From the NCBI RefSeq assembly GCF_026212465.1, contig NC_080061.1, forward strand, positions 21,875,695-21,939,694: 64,000 nt of DNA, written 5' to 3'. The stretch is from Amaranthus tricolor (taxonomy: Eukaryota > Streptophyta > Magnoliopsida > Caryophyllales > Amaranthaceae). The notes under the pieces are model-generated. The model was not told where the DNA came from, made no database searches, and saw only the letters and a program-made list of their open reading frames with translations. Positions 1 through 11,100 of the stretch are shown here, in pieces; the first letter of the stretch is position 1; each line of letters begins with the position of its first letter. The translations under genes and the position numbers were made by a program.

Positions 1-2
1 TT

Positions 3-1016
3 ATTAGAGGTGAAATTGATAAAACCTTATTCTTTAAGAATAAAGGTTCCAATATATTAGTTGTTCAAATATATGTTGATGATATTATTTTTGGTGCCAC
101 AAATGAATTGCTATGTAAAGAATTTGCTAACCTTATGAGCACTGAATTTGAAATGAGCATGATGGGAGAATTAAATTTCTTTCTTGGTTTGCAAATTAAA
201 GAAACTGCTAATGGTATCTTTATTCATCAACAAAAATATATAAAAGAACTTCTTAAGAAATATGGCATGAATAACGCTAAAACCAACCATACACCCATGG
301 CTACTAATGTAAGATTAGATGAAGATACAAATGGAACAAATATTGACCAAACTATGTATAGAGGCATGATTGGATCTTTATGATATCTAACTACTAGTAG
401 ACCCGATATTTCATTTAGTGTTGGTTTATGTGCAAGATTTCAATCTAACCCTAAAGAATCACATCTAACTGCAGTGAAACGTATTTTGAGATATCTAAAG
501 GGAACAGATGATTTATCATTATTTTATCCTAAAAGTGATGTCTTTGATTTGAAAGGCTTTAGTGATGCAGATTATGCAGGAGATCTTGTTAATAGAAAAA
601 GCACGTCAGGTATGGTACAATTTCTTGGCTCATGTTTAGTTTCGTGGAGCTCCAAGAAACAAAACACTGTTGCATTATCAACTGCTGAAGCTGAGTACGT
701 AGCAGCAGCAGCTTGCTGTTCCTAAATGATATGGATAAAGCAGCAGCTAAGAGACTTTGGTATTAAGTATGCATGTGTTCCTATTTATTGCGATAATACC
801 AGTGCCATATGCATATCCAAAGATCCAGTGCATCACTCACGAGTAAAGCACATCCATATTAGGCATCATTTTCTTAAGGATAATGTTGAAAATAAAAATA
901 TCATTGTTAAGCATGTAAACACTAACGAGCAAATAGCAGATATCATGACCAAACCGCTTCCAAGGGAACAGCATGAGAAAATGAGATTGGAACTTGGCAT
1001 GATCAAGCTGCATTAA
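3..1016 (+). pseudogene. pol: copia pol 3' end: reverse transcriptase and RNase H, two in-frame stops
   Basis: One reading frame runs from base 3 to the TAA at 1014-1016. It encodes the end of the copia reverse transcriptase (RVT_2 family), with the active-site motif YVDDIIFG at 72-95 and the following FFLGLQI and KYIKELLKKYGM blocks. Next come the connection region (RPDI...RILRYLKGTDD) and RNase H. The RNase H acidic residues are visible in FSDADYAG, STAEAEYV and YCDNTSA, followed by HIRHHFLKD near the end. The frame is broken twice without a shift: TGA at 381-383 after GSL, and TAA at 723-725 after AACCS. Both could come from single C-to-T changes (CGA to TGA, CAA to TAA), which is inference. 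The enzyme would copy the element's RNA to cDNA in cytoplasmic virus-like particles. The stops suggest an aged, silenced copy. Confidence 0.92.
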
Positions 1017-1528
1017 AGGAAGTGTCATATATGATTCTTAGAGACAAAATAAAAATTGAAAATGATCAATCAACCACAATAAACTTGATTGAAAGATCAA
1101 TTATCGAAAGGATCAGGTACGCATTTTTTAAGGGAATATACTTTGAATGTTCTTATGATTGCATGATTATTTTGATCAAACGGTAGTAGCATAATATTAT
1201 CATTTTCTTATTATAAATATATAATAAAAAAAAAATAAAATAAAAAAAATAAAATAAAATAAAATAAAATAAAAAAAATTATATATAAATTTTTTTTCCA
1301 GCAATTTTTTTGGGAAGTAGGAGTTGAATCATCGAATTCATCTGTCTCCATTTCGTGTCTCTGTATCAAAATGCATAAATAAGGAACATTTAGTAACCGT
1401 CACCTCTCACAAATAAACCCACTCCCTCACGTTCCATCTTTCACTTCATAATCATTACCCTTTCCCTTTCACTCAACCCTAAACCGTCATTCTCTCCATT
1501 ACTCTTTCTTTTCTCTCTCAAAACATCT
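1017..1528 (+). other. spacer between pol and the extra ORF
   Basis: No ORF is supported here. An A-rich, low-complexity stretch of repeated AAAAT units lies at about 1221-1300. Then follows a pyrimidine-rich leader (about 1400-1528) with CCTCTCAC, CCCTTTCCCTTTC and TTCTTTTCTCTCTC just before the ATG of the downstream ORF. ATAAATAA at about 1376 is a possible but weak TATA-like element. The leader could belong to a separate or spliced transcript for the downstream ORF, which is speculative. Confidence 0.5.
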
Positions 1529-3022
1529 ATGAAGACCAAGAATCAGAGTCCTAAAATGAAGCAACCTGTACCTCTTCAAGTCATCTACCCACCTTCTCAC
1601 AATCCTAAGCCTGAGTCTTCATCAAAAGAACAGGAGGGAACCTCCATCTCCCCGGAAACTCATGCAGGCCGTAAGAGAACAAGAGGATCCAAGACACCTC
1701 TAACACGTTCTGTCAAGAAAATCAAGGTAACCCACTACTTGAACGCTGAGGAACTATCTAAAGAAATGTCAGTTGGCTTTGGCCTTGACAAACAATGGTA
1801 TGAGACTACAAACTTTCCTCAATTTCACAAAATTTTACAAACTCAACATTGGGAATCACTCATGGGCGATTACTGCTGCAATCCCATTTACCCAGAAATT
1901 ATGCGTGAGTTCATCTCTAACTTTTCTATTAATGATGGAGTCTGTTCAAGTTCAATTAAAGAAATTAAAATTGAGTTTGATAGTATGATGTTAGGAGAGT
2001 GGCTAGGAGTACCAGCCACTGGCTTTGATGTTTACTATGTTGGGTCAAAAATTGAGTTTTCTGGGATTGATGAAAAGGATGTTTGGAGATGTTTAGGTGT
2101 TAGGCAAAAGAGAGGTAAAGTGAGTCACAATGTTTTGTCCCCCTTACACAAGTTACTTTACAACATTGCTCGAAGGTTTATTTTACCACGAAATTCAAAA
2201 CGTAGTGAGGTAAGTCTTCGAGATGCCACTTTGATTTACTGTATGGTGAACAATATAAAGATTAATTTTCCTTCCTTAATGATTTCGCATTTAAATGATT
2301 GTATAGCCAAAAGATGTATGGTAGGCTATGGTGGTTTGTTGTCCTGGATTTTCTCAAAATTTGGTGTTCCACTTGGAGAATATAGTTTTCCTATGGGTCC
2401 CAGTAACATGATAGGTGCAAAATGTTTGAGTAATCTGCGCCTTAGATTAAATGAGGAAGGGATCCTTGAAAATGCTGTGGAACAGATTGAAATTGATTCT
2501 GATGATGAGGAACAGGAGGAAGAGGGGAAGGAAAAGGAGGAACAGGAAGAAGAGGAAGAAGTGGAGAAGGAGGAACAGGAGAAAGAAGGAGCTGGAGTTA
2601 AGGAACAGGAGGTTGTTCCTTCTGATAAGGAGGAAGAAGACCAGGGGATGTGACCTGAAGTTACTCTTGATGATGACTCTAGGGCTGAACCCAGTCATTT
2701 TCCCTCACCAAAGCCAACCACTCCACCATCCCATCATTTCCCATCACCACCACCATCACCAACACCAAGATCACCACCACCTGTTCACCCTTTTCAAAAA
2801 CAAAGCTTTGATCAGACAACCATTCCTACTGCTCCTTTATACTCTATTCTTCTTAAGCTTGATGATTTGCAGGATCGCTTCTTCAAATTTCAAGATGAAA
2901 TTCGTGTTTCCTTAGCCTCATTAGCTGACCAGATGACTCAAATGGAGGCTCGTCTTGGTGCTAAATTGGATACAGTGGAGGTGGAAACAGAATATATTGA
3001 TGAAGATGCCCCTGCTTCCTAG
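1529..3022 (+). pseudogene. Sirevirus 'env-like' extra ORF, one in-frame stop
   Basis: The ATG at 1529 opens a frame read as 374 residues to a TGA at 2651-2653. The same frame then continues without a shift to a TAG at 3020-3022, so the ancestral product was probably 497 residues. Residues 45-67 are basic with two possible nuclear signals (RKRTRG, VKKIKV). About residues 115-300 resemble the 'putative plant transposon protein' domain (Transposase_32, family recalled from memory): MREFISNF, then an IEFD...LGEWLGVP block. Residues 320-374 are a Glu-rich acidic stretch. After the stop come a Pro/His-rich segment and a leucine-rich, probably coiled-coil tail. I see no signal peptide or clear membrane segment, so 'envelope' is only a positional label and the role is unknown. 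The stop could be CGA to TGA. Confidence 0.75.
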
Positions 3023-3657
3023 TTCTCCTTTAATATCTTTTATGTTTCATTGTTACTATATCTGTCACCAAACAATTTCTTTGTCTTTAGTACCAGCTGG
3101 GGTACACATCTTAAACATTGTTAACTTTGTTGAACCTTTTTACATATGCTACTAACTGTTAGGTTTGATTAGTCATTGCTTATCATGTTTGCATTCATTG
3201 CTTATTGCTTTTTAATTTGTGCATCCTTATTCTCTCTTTGACTATAATTATATGTTTAGTGCTGTGGTTTGATTGCTTATCTTCTTTTTGAATGATGTCA
3301 AAAGGGGGAATATTTGGCACAAACTTAAATAATGCTTGAACATGTTTGAGATCTAGTTAAATCTATTATGTTGGACTTATGGATTAAGGTGCTGGTTTGT
3401 TTCTGATGTTTGTGTTACTAGTTGTTTGTTTATGCTAATTTCTTTTAGCTCTGATTATGGATGATTATGGATTAAATCTACATTTTTCTCATTGTTTGAT
3501 TTTATGCTGAAATAATATAAAGTTGTTGTTTTGATTATTTCTAGAGTAACTGGTATCATGATATTTAGTTAAGAAGAGTAGGTTTGATCTCTAACATACT
3601 CTTCAACATTTGGTTTACTCTATTTTTTTTAAGTTTGTTTAAAAGTTTGTCATCATC
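3023..3657 (+). other. 3' untranslated region of the retroelement
   Basis: T-rich non-coding sequence between the extra ORF and the 3' LTR. The only structure I can support is the upstream polypurine tract at 3300-3310. No ORF here has family support. Confidence 0.6.
3300..3310 (+). promoter_or_regulatory. upstream extra polypurine tract
   Basis: AAAAGGGGGAA follows GATGATGTC. It closely matches the tract directly before the 3' LTR. Multiple polypurine tracts are a Sirevirus hallmark; they prime plus-strand DNA synthesis during reverse transcription. Confidence 0.7.
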
Positions 3658-3669
3658 AAAAAGGGGGAA
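3658..3669 (+). promoter_or_regulatory. polypurine tract next to the 3' LTR
   Basis: AAAAAGGGGGAA ends two bases before the TGTTG that starts the 3' LTR, the position expected for the plus-strand primer. It is preceded by GTCATCATC, paralleling the upstream copy. Confidence 0.9.
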
Positions 3670-3671
3670 TT

Positions 3672-5114
3672 TGTTGGACCTCTTGAGTTTTGATGATGAC
3701 TACACTTTATTTAAGCAAACATGTTTTTAGAGATTGTGCAGGTCGATATCCGATTATGATTATGATCGTTGATAGTACCTATGCCTTAGCTTATGGAAAC
3801 GTACATGTCAAAAGGTTTCAATTGATGTTAGGAGAAGTATATTGCTTGGGATGTAAAATGGAGACAGCAGATCTACTGTTCCCAAGTTGGATGTTCTAGC
3901 TAAACTGAAGTCTGGAGACAGCACACTGTTCCTGAGCTGAAGGTTGACTACGTTGACTAAAAATTCTGGTTATCATATTTTAATTATTATTATTTTTTAG
4001 TTAATGTATTTTAAATTAAATTGTTGCAGTAATAATTTATTAAAGTTAATTGGCAAATCGTTTTTGTTAAAGAAAATGAATCCACGTTTTATTTGTTAAG
4101 ATCCTTTATTTTAGGATCTATTTTTAGTAAATCCTGGATTTGTTAAAAATAGAATTAATTGACTTTGAATTAGTCTTAGCAAATCTTTCTAACCGGTTTT
4201 TATTCCTAAAAATTAGCAAGCAATCATTCCCACTAAGATTAACCGTTTTCTAAAATATAGCATGAAGTTCCAGCCATTAATTTGGGGAACAGGAATTACT
4301 ACTGAAGAAACTGCTACTTTAGGGAACAACGGTTATTAAGGGAACAGCGGTTATTGTTTTTGTACACGTGTGATTTGACTTAATCAAATCTTATGGAAAT
4401 AACCGTGTGTTTGCTTAATCCACATTTCTCCCATGATCTTTTGATAGTGGGATAATGGATTGGGTTATTCCATTTTCTTAGGAATATTATTTTCTATAAA
4501 TTGCAAGTTAATTCCGGTTTTTAAAAAAATGAGAAGTAATCCAACGTTTTGTGCTTAAGTGTTTTTCATACGTTTTTGTTGGATTTTACAAGAAATATTT
4601 TGTTCTTAAAATTGCCAATTAATTTATAATATTTTCTTGATGCAACTCTTTGATTTATTTTTAGAGAATTTCTATCCTTTTTTTAAGGGAATTTGAGAGT
4701 TTATGTAATTAGACTCGGGTGAGTCTAAGGGGGAAGTTAGATAGCTTTTAGTGAAGCTAGAGAGCATTAGCTTATTGTAAAGCTAAGTTTGTTGCTTTGA
4801 GTAAAGCAATTAGAGAGTGAAGAGTTGGCCTAGTTGTTTCGCTTCGAGTGAAGTAAGGTGTTTATTGTAATTGTAACTAATTGCCTTAAACATAGTGAAG
4901 TTGTTAGAAATCCCAAGTGGTCGTGGTTTTTCCTTTTGTTTAGGCCCAAAAGGTTTCCACGTAAAATCGTGCGTCTCTCTTATTATTTTGCTCTTAGTTT
5001 AAGCTTTATTTATTTTGAATAATTCCGCAAAAACAGGGCACAATCGCTTAAACTTGCAACAACAACAATTCACCCCCCCTCTTGTTGCTGTTCCCGTTCC
5101 TAATTGAATCAACA
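3672..5114 (+). repeat. 3' long terminal repeat, 1,443 bp
   Basis: The LTR starts TGTTG directly after the polypurine tract and ends CAACA directly before satellite DNA, so its ends form a 5-bp inverted repeat with canonical TG...CA. TATAAAT at 4495-4501 is a plausible TATA box. The end region (about 5029-5100) carries CAACAACAATTCACC and the C-run typical of Sirevirus LTR ends. A short direct repeat of AGGGAACA-CGGTTATT type lies at 4321-4356. The second LTR is outside the window, so insertion age cannot be estimated. Confidence 0.9.
4321..4356 (+). repeat. two 18-bp tandem units in the LTR
   Basis: AGGGAACAACGGTTATTA at 4321-4338 is followed directly by AGGGAACAGCGGTTATTG at 4339-4356, with 2 differences in 18. 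They lie about 140 bp upstream of the TATA-like box, so a cis-regulatory role is possible but not shown. Confidence 0.7.
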
Positions 5115-8100
5115 GTATATATAATTTTGTTCAAGTGGTTAGAATCGAAAATTATACTCATATGTTAGAAGTTACGTGTTAAGTTGCGATTTTACGGGTT
5201 TTTAAGCTCTATTGGCACTTTTGCGCATAAAGTAGCTCAAACTCTATTTATTTTGCACGAAACTAGGCACACAACACTATTTGGTATATATTATTTTGTT
5301 AAAGTGATTAGAATTTAAAATCATAGTCATATGGTATAAGTTACGTTTTATGTTGCGATTTTATGGGTTTTAAAGCTTTTTTGGCACATTCGCACATTAA
5401 GTAACTCAAACTTGGTTTGTTTTGCACGAAACTTTATATATTATTTAGTTGAAGTTGTTAGAATCGAAAATCTTGGTCATATGCTTTAAATTACGTGTTA
5501 AGTTGCGATTTTATGGGCTTTTATGCTTTTTTGGCACTTTCACGCTTAAAATAGCTCAAACTTGGTTTTTTTTATATGAAACTTGGCACACAATACAATT
5601 TAATATAGACTATTGTGTTGAAGTGGTTGGAATTTAAAATCATAGTCATATGCTAGATATTACGTTTCAAGTTGCGATTTTATGAGTTTTTAAGCTTTTT
5701 TGGCACTTTCGCACATAAAGTAACTCAAACTTGGATTTTGTTGCACGAAACTTTATATATTATTGGGTTGAAGTTGTTACAATCAAAAATAAGAGTCATA
5801 TGCTTTAAATTACGTGTTAAGTTACGATTTTATGGGCTTTTACGCTTTTTTTAAACTTTCGCGCTTAAAGTAGTTCAAACTTGGTTTGTTTCACACGAAA
5901 CATTATATATTATTGTGTTGAAGTGGTGAGAATACAGAATAATAGTCATATGCTATAAATTACGTGGAAAGTTGAGATTTTATGGGTTTTTAAGCTTTTT
6001 TGGTACTTTCGCACATAAATTAGCTCAAACTTTGTTTGTTTTGCATGAAGCTTGGCACACAACAGTATTTGGTATATATTATTGTGTTGAAGTGGTTAAA
6101 ATTTAAAATCAAAGCCATATGCTAGACAAGTACGTGTGAAGTTGCGATTTTATGGGTTTTTAACCTTTTTTGGCACTTTCACGCATAAAGTAGCTCAATC
6201 TTGGTTTGTTTGGCACGAAACATGTCAAAACACTATTAAGTATATATTATTTTGTAGAATTGAATTGGTTAGAATTGAAAATCATAGTCATATGCTAGAA
6301 ATTACGTGTTAAGTTGCGATTTTATGGGTTTCTAAGCTTTTTTGGCAAGTTCGCGCATAAATTAGCTCAAACTTGTTTTGATTTGTATGAAACATGGCAC
6401 ACAACAATATTTGGTATATATTGTTTTGCTGAAGTGGTTAAAATTTAAAATCATACTCATATGCTAGAAAAATATATGTTAAGTTTCGATCTTATGGGTT
6501 TTTGTGCTTTTTTGGTACTTTTGCGCATAAAGTAGCTCGAACTTCGTTCGTTTTGCACGAAACTTGGCAAACAACACTATTTGGTATATATTATTGTGTT
6601 GAAGTGATTAGAATTAAAAATCGTAGTCATATGCTAGAAATTACGTGTTTTGTTGCAATTATAAGGTTATTAAGCTTTTTTGGCACTTTCGCGGATAAAG
6701 TAGCTCAAAGTTGGTTTGTTTCACACGAAACTTTATATATTATTTTTGTTGAAGTGACGAGAATTCAAAATCATAGTCATATGCTATAAATTACGAGCTA
6801 AGTTGAGATTTTATGGGTTTGTAAGCTTTTTTGGCACTTTCGCGTATAAAGTAGCTCAAACCTTGTTTGTTTTGCATTACACTTGGCACACAACTTGGCA
6901 CACAACAGCATTTGGTATATATGATTGTGTTGAAGTGGTTAGAATTGAAAATCATAGACATATGCTAGAAATTACATGTTAAGATGTGATTTTATGGTTT
7001 TTAAGATTTTTTGGCACTTTCACGCATAAAGTAGCTCAAACTTGGTTTGTTTTGCACGAAACTTCATATATTATTGTGTGGAGGTGGTTAGAATTAAAGA
7101 TCATTGTCTTATGGTATAAATTACATGCGAAGTTGTGATTTTTAGGGTTTTAAAACGTTTTTGGCTTTTTCGCGCATAAAGCAGCACAAACTTGGTTTGT
7201 TTTGCAGGAAACTTGGCAAACAACACTAATTGGTATATATTATTATGTTGAAGTCGTTAGAATCGAAAATCATACTCACATGCCAGAAATTACGTGTTAA
7301 GTTACAATTTTATGGGTTTTTAAGCTTTTTTGGCACGCATAAAGTAGCTCAAACTTGATTTCTTTTGCACGAAACTTGGCACACAACACTATTGGTATAT
7401 ATTATTTTTTTGAAGTGGTTAGAATTGAAAATCATAGTCATATGCTAAAAATTACGTGTTAAGTTGCGATTTTATGAGTTTTAATATTCTTTTTGGCACT
7501 TTCGCGCATAAAGTAGCTCAAACTTGGTTTGTTTTGCACAAGTCTTGGCAAACAACACGATTTGGTATACATTATTGTGTTGAAGTGGTTGGAATTAAAA
7601 ATCAAATTCATATGCTAGAAAATTACGTGTTAAGTTGCGATTTTAAAGGTTTTAAAGTTTTTTTGCCACTTTCGCGTATAAAGTAGCTCAAACTTGGTTT
7701 GTTTTGCACGAAACATAGCAAATAATTTAAAATCATAGTCATATGTTAGAAATTACCTGTTAAGTTGCGATTTTATGGCTTTTTAAGCTTTTGTGGCACT
7801 TTCGCGCATTAATTACTACAAAATTTGTTTGTTTTGCACGAAACTTATATATTATTGTGTTGAAGTGGTTAGAATTGAAAATCATAATCATATGCTAGAA
7901 AGTTACGTGTTAAGTTGCAATTTTATTGTTTTTTAAGCTTTTCTGGCACGTACGGGCATAAAGTAGCTCAAACTTGGTTTGTTTTGTACCAATCTTTATA
8001 CACAATACTATATGGTATAGGCTATTGTGTTGAAGTGGTTAGAATTGAAAATCATAGTCATATGCTAGAAATTACGTGTTAAGTTGCGATTTATGGGATT

Positions 8101-11100
8101 TTTAGCTTTTTTGGCACTTTCGCGCATAAAGAAGTTCAAACTTGGTTTCTTTTGCATGAAAATTTATATATTATTATGTTGAAGTGGTTAGAATTCAACA
8201 TCATAGTCTATTCTATAAATGACGTGCTAAGTTGTGATTTTATGGGTTTTTAAGCTGTCACTTTCACGCAGAATGTAGCTCAAACTTGAATTGTTTAAAC
8301 TTGAATTGGTATATATTATTGTATTGAAGTGGTTCGAATTTAAAATCATAGTCATATGCTAGAAAATTACGTGTTAAGTTGCGATTTTGTGGGTTTATAA
8401 GCTTTTTTGGCTCTTTTACGCATAAATAAGCTCATACTTCGTTTCGTGATGCACGAAACTTGTCAAACAATACTATTTGGTATATATTATTTTGTTGAAG
8501 TGCTTAGAATCGAAAATCATACTCATATGCTAGAAATTAAGTGTTTAATTGCGATTTTACAGGTTTTTAAGCTCTTTTGGCACTTTTGCGCATAAAGTAG
8601 CTCAAACTCTGTTTGTTTTGCACGAAACTTGGCACACAACACTATTTGGCATATATTATTGTGTTAAAGTGGTTAGAATTGAAAACCATAGTCATATGCT
8701 AGAAATTATGTTTTAAGTTGCGATTTTATAGGTTTTTAAATTTTTTGGCACTTTCGCACATAAAGTAGCTCAAACTTGGTTTGTTTTGCACGAAATTTTA
8801 TATATTATTGGGTTGAGGTTGTTAGAATTGAAAATCATAGTCATATGCTTTAAATTACTTATTAAGTTGCGATTTTATAGGATTTTATGCTTTTTTGGCA
8901 CTTTTGCGCTTAAAATAACTCAAACTTTGTTTTTTTTGTACCAAACATGGCACACAACACTATTTTGTATAGACTATTGTGTTGAAGTGGTTAGAATTCA
9001 AAGTCATAGTCATATGTTAGAAATCACGTGTTAAGTTGTGATTTTATGAGTTTTTAAACTTTTTTGGCACTTTTTCGCACAAAGTAGCTCAAAGTTGGTT
9101 TGTTTTGCAAGAAATTTGGGACACAACACCATTTGGTATAGACTGTTGTGTTGAAGTGGTTAGAATTGAAAATCATAGTCATATGCAAGAAATTACCTGT
9201 TAAGTTTCGATTTAATGGGCTCTTAAGCTTTTTTGGCACTTTTGCGCATAAAGTAGCTCAAACTTGGTTTGTTTTGTACCGAACTTGGCACACATCACTA
9301 TTTTGTAAATATTATTGTGTTCAAGTGGTTAGAATTTAAAATCATAGTCATATGCTAGAAATTACGCGTTAAGTTGTGATTTTATGGGTTTTTAAACTTA
9401 TTTGGCACTTTCGCGCATAAAGCAGCTCAAACTTGGTTTAATTTGCACGAAACTTTGCAAACAACACTATTTGGTATATATTATTGTGTTGAAGTGGTAA
9501 TAATCGAAAAGCATACTCATATGTTAGAAATTACGTGTTAAGTTGTGATCATATGGGTTTTTAAGTTTTTTTGGCTCTTTCGCGCATAAAGTAGCTTAAA
9601 CTTGGTTTGTTTTGCACGAGACTTGGCACAACACTATTTGGTATATGTTATTTAGTTGAAAATCATAGTCATATGCTAGAAAATTACGTGCTAAGTTGCG
9701 ACTTTAAGGGTTTTTAAGCTTTTTAGGGACTTTCGCTCAAAAATTAGCTCAAACTTAGATTCTTTTACACGAAACTTTGCACGCAACACTATTTGGTATA
9801 TATTATTGTGTCGAAGTGGTTAGCATTGAAAATAATAGTCACATGCTAGAAAATTAAGTGTTAAGTTGCGATTTTATGGGTTTTTAAGCTTTTTTGGTAC
9901 TTTTGCGCATAAATTAGCACAAACTTGGTTTGTGATGCACGAAACATGGCAAACAACACTATTTGGTAAATATTATTTTGTTGAAGTGGTTAGAATCGAA
10001 AATCATACTCATATGCTAGAAATTACGTGTTAAGTTACGATTTTACGGATTTTTAAGCTCATTTCGCACTTTTGCGCATAAAGTGGCTCAAACTCTATTT
10101 ATTTTGCACGAAACTTGGCACATAACACTATTTGGTATATATTATTGTGCTAAAGTTGTTAGAATTCAAAATCATAGTCAGATGCTAGAAATTACGTTTT
10201 AAGTTGCGATTTTATGGGTTTTTAAGCTTTTTTGGCACTTTCGCGCATAAAGTAGCTCAAACTTGGTTTGTTTTTTACCAAACTTTGCACACAACACTAT
10301 TTTGTATATATCATTGTGTTGAAGTGGTTACAATTTAAAATCATAGTCTTATGCTAAAAATTACGCGTTAAGTATCGATTTTATGGGTTTTTATGCTTTT
10401 TTGGCACTTTCACTCAGAAATTAGCTTAAACTTAGTTTGTTTTGCACAAAACTTGGCACACAATGCATAAAACAGCTCAAACTTGGTTTAATTTTGACGA
10501 ACCTTGGAAAACAACACTATTTGGTATATATTATTGTGTTGAAGTGGTTATAATCGAAAATCATACTCATATGTTAAAAATTACGTGTTAAGTTGCGATT
10601 TTAAGCGTTTTGAAGTTTTTTTGGAACTTTCGCGCATAAAGTAGCTTAAACGCGGTTTGTTTTGCACGAGACTTGGCACAGAACACTATTTGGTATATAT
10701 TATTGTATTGAAGTGGTTAGATCAGAATTGAAAATCATAGTCATATGCTAGAAAATTACGTGTTAAGTTCCGATTCTAAGGGTTTTTTAAATTTTTTGGC
10801 ACTTTCGCGTAAAAAGTAGCTCAAACATGGTTTTTTCTGCACGAAACATGGCAAATAACACTATTTGGTATATATTATTGTGTTGAAGTGGTCAGAATTT
10901 AAAATCATAGTCATATGCTAGAAATTATGTATTAAGTATCGATTTTATGGGTTTTTATGCTTTTTTGACATTTTCGCTCAGAAATTAGCTTGAACTTAGT
11001 TTGTTTTGCACAAAACTTGGCACACAATACTATTTGGTATATATTATTGTGTTGAAGTGGTTACCATTGAAAATGATAGTCTTATGCTAGAAAATTACGT

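Larger units (their letters stand above)
1..5114 (+). mobile_element. Sirevirus-like Ty1/copia retrotransposon, 3' part
   Basis: This is a partial LTR retrotransposon whose 5' LTR, gag, protease and integrase lie upstream of the window. The order seen is copia reverse transcriptase end, RNase H, a non-coding spacer, an extra ORF after pol, two polypurine tracts and the 3' LTR. An extra ORF between pol and the 3' LTR, repeated polypurine tracts and a long LTR with a CCCCCCC-TCTTGTTG tail are recognised features of plant Sireviruses. The base after the LTR is satellite DNA that aligns without a break to other monomers (for example near 19539 and 15391), so the element is nested in the array. 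The expected 5-bp target duplication is GTATA (5115-5119); its partner lies outside the window. Three in-frame stops make this copy non-autonomous. Confidence 0.9.

Noticed and set aside
2447..2915. Overlapping frames in the acidic and proline-rich part of the extra ORF, one on each strand
   Set aside because: Low-complexity shadows of the GAGGAAGAAG-type sequence; the family-like domain is only in the 1529 frame.
3690..3899. 69-codon frame inside the 3' LTR
   Set aside because: It lies in the LTR with no recognisable domain, where coding is not expected.
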